Shown here one piece after another: positions 63,763 through 64,000 of a DNA stretch of 64,000 bases (its first letter is position 1; every line of letters begins with the position of its first letter). The notes beneath the pieces are model-generated. The model did not search any database. It was given only the letters and a program-made list of their open reading frames with translations, and was not told the origin of the DNA. Source of the stretch: Massilia phyllostachyos (GTDB lineage Bacteria > Pseudomonadota > Gammaproteobacteria > Burkholderiales > Burkholderiaceae_D); the NCBI RefSeq assembly GCF_021044825.1, contig NZ_JAJNOC010000005.1:310001-374000 (forward strand), given 5' to 3'. A program made the position numbers and the translations under genes.

Positions 63763-64000
63763 ATGGAATACATCATCCTGCTGGTGTTCTGGTCGGTGCC
63801 GGTGCTGCTCGGCTACGTGTTCGGGCGCGCGGCCGAGTCGCGCCACTACCGCTCGATCCAGGCGCGCGAAAAGGAGCTGGTCATGCTGCCGGCGACCACG
63901 CTCAAGACCCTGGTGCGCGGCGGCGAGGTCGAGCGCTGCGAACTGGTGACGGGCAGCGTCGTCGTCTCGATCGACTATTTCAAGAAGGCGGCGTCGGCCC
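63763..64000 (+). CDS. Membrane-anchored YbjQ-like protein, 5' part
   Basis: The visible 79 codons begin MEYIILLVFWSVPVLLGYVFG, a membrane anchor. A YbjQ-like start follows (KTLVRGGEVERCELVTGSVVVSIDYFKK). The gene runs off the window. It seems to be co-transcribed with the preceding ybjQ-like gene. Confidence 0.75.
   Translation, partial: MEYIILLVFWSVPVLLGYVFGRAAESRHYRSIQAREKELVMLPATTLKTLVRGGEVERCELVTGSVVVSIDYFKKAASA

Overview
The window is GC-rich bacterial chromosomal DNA that looks like a betaproteobacterium of the order Burkholderiales, most likely Oxalobacteraceae (Massilia/Telluria group). This is inferred from the divergent dnaA-dnaN-gyrB / rpmH-rnpA-yidD-yidC-mnmE arrangement, a stand-alone second-type infA, a long-form leuA, an MSHA pilus cluster, an extracellular PHB depolymerase and many short palindromic intergenic repeats. 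No tRNA, rRNA, CRISPR array or complete insertion sequence was seen.

Layout. (1) 1-8411: a beta-glucan/cello-oligosaccharide utilisation locus on the minus strand (TonB-dependent receptor, GH1 beta-glucosidase, glucokinase, AmpG-like MFS permease, GH9 glucanase cut by the window edge), with a divergent LacI-type regulator and matching palindromic operators. (2) 8412-19518: peroxide resistance (ohr), an MFS permease, a NodU-type carbamoyltransferase plus GT9 glycosyltransferase pair, nudC, folE, an orphan transposase-like small protein, a PAP2 phosphatase behind a possible Pho box, a lipoprotein, a HAD hydrolase and an SDR reductase. (3) 19634-25076: an MSHA minor-pilin block, transcribed mshQ-C-D-O-P with overlapping reading frames. 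(4) 25195-27692: leuA with a leucine-rich leader peptide, then infA. (5) 28000-37230: an accessory region with a candidate small RNA, a NERD/UvrD-like helicase, secreted proteins, a PHB depolymerase, an HNH endonuclease, an MFS transporter and a two-gene module that resembles a peptidoglycan-peptidase toxin with a periplasmic immunity protein. (6) 37244-47051: the replication-origin neighbourhood. (7) 47140-64000: lipoproteins, an Hpt protein, pssA, a ligand-less CsoR-like regulator with an aldo/keto reductase, a DD-carboxypeptidase, an MCE (Mla-like) lipid transport operon that also carries a VanZ gene, a radical SAM protein, a penicillin-acylase-family enzyme and YbjQ-type proteins.

The observations most worth a second look are the peptidase/immunity-like pair at 36199-37154, the apparently leaderless Leu leader peptide followed by a second Leu-rich short frame upstream of leuA, the 15-codon frame that links the carbamoyltransferase to the glycosyltransferase by two ATGA overlaps, the candidate small RNA at 28053-28290, the CsoR-family protein without metal ligands, and two families of dispersed palindromic repeats, one of which sits in both the dnaN-gyrB gap and the yidC-mnmE gap. 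All functional statements come from reading motifs and gene context; no database search was run.
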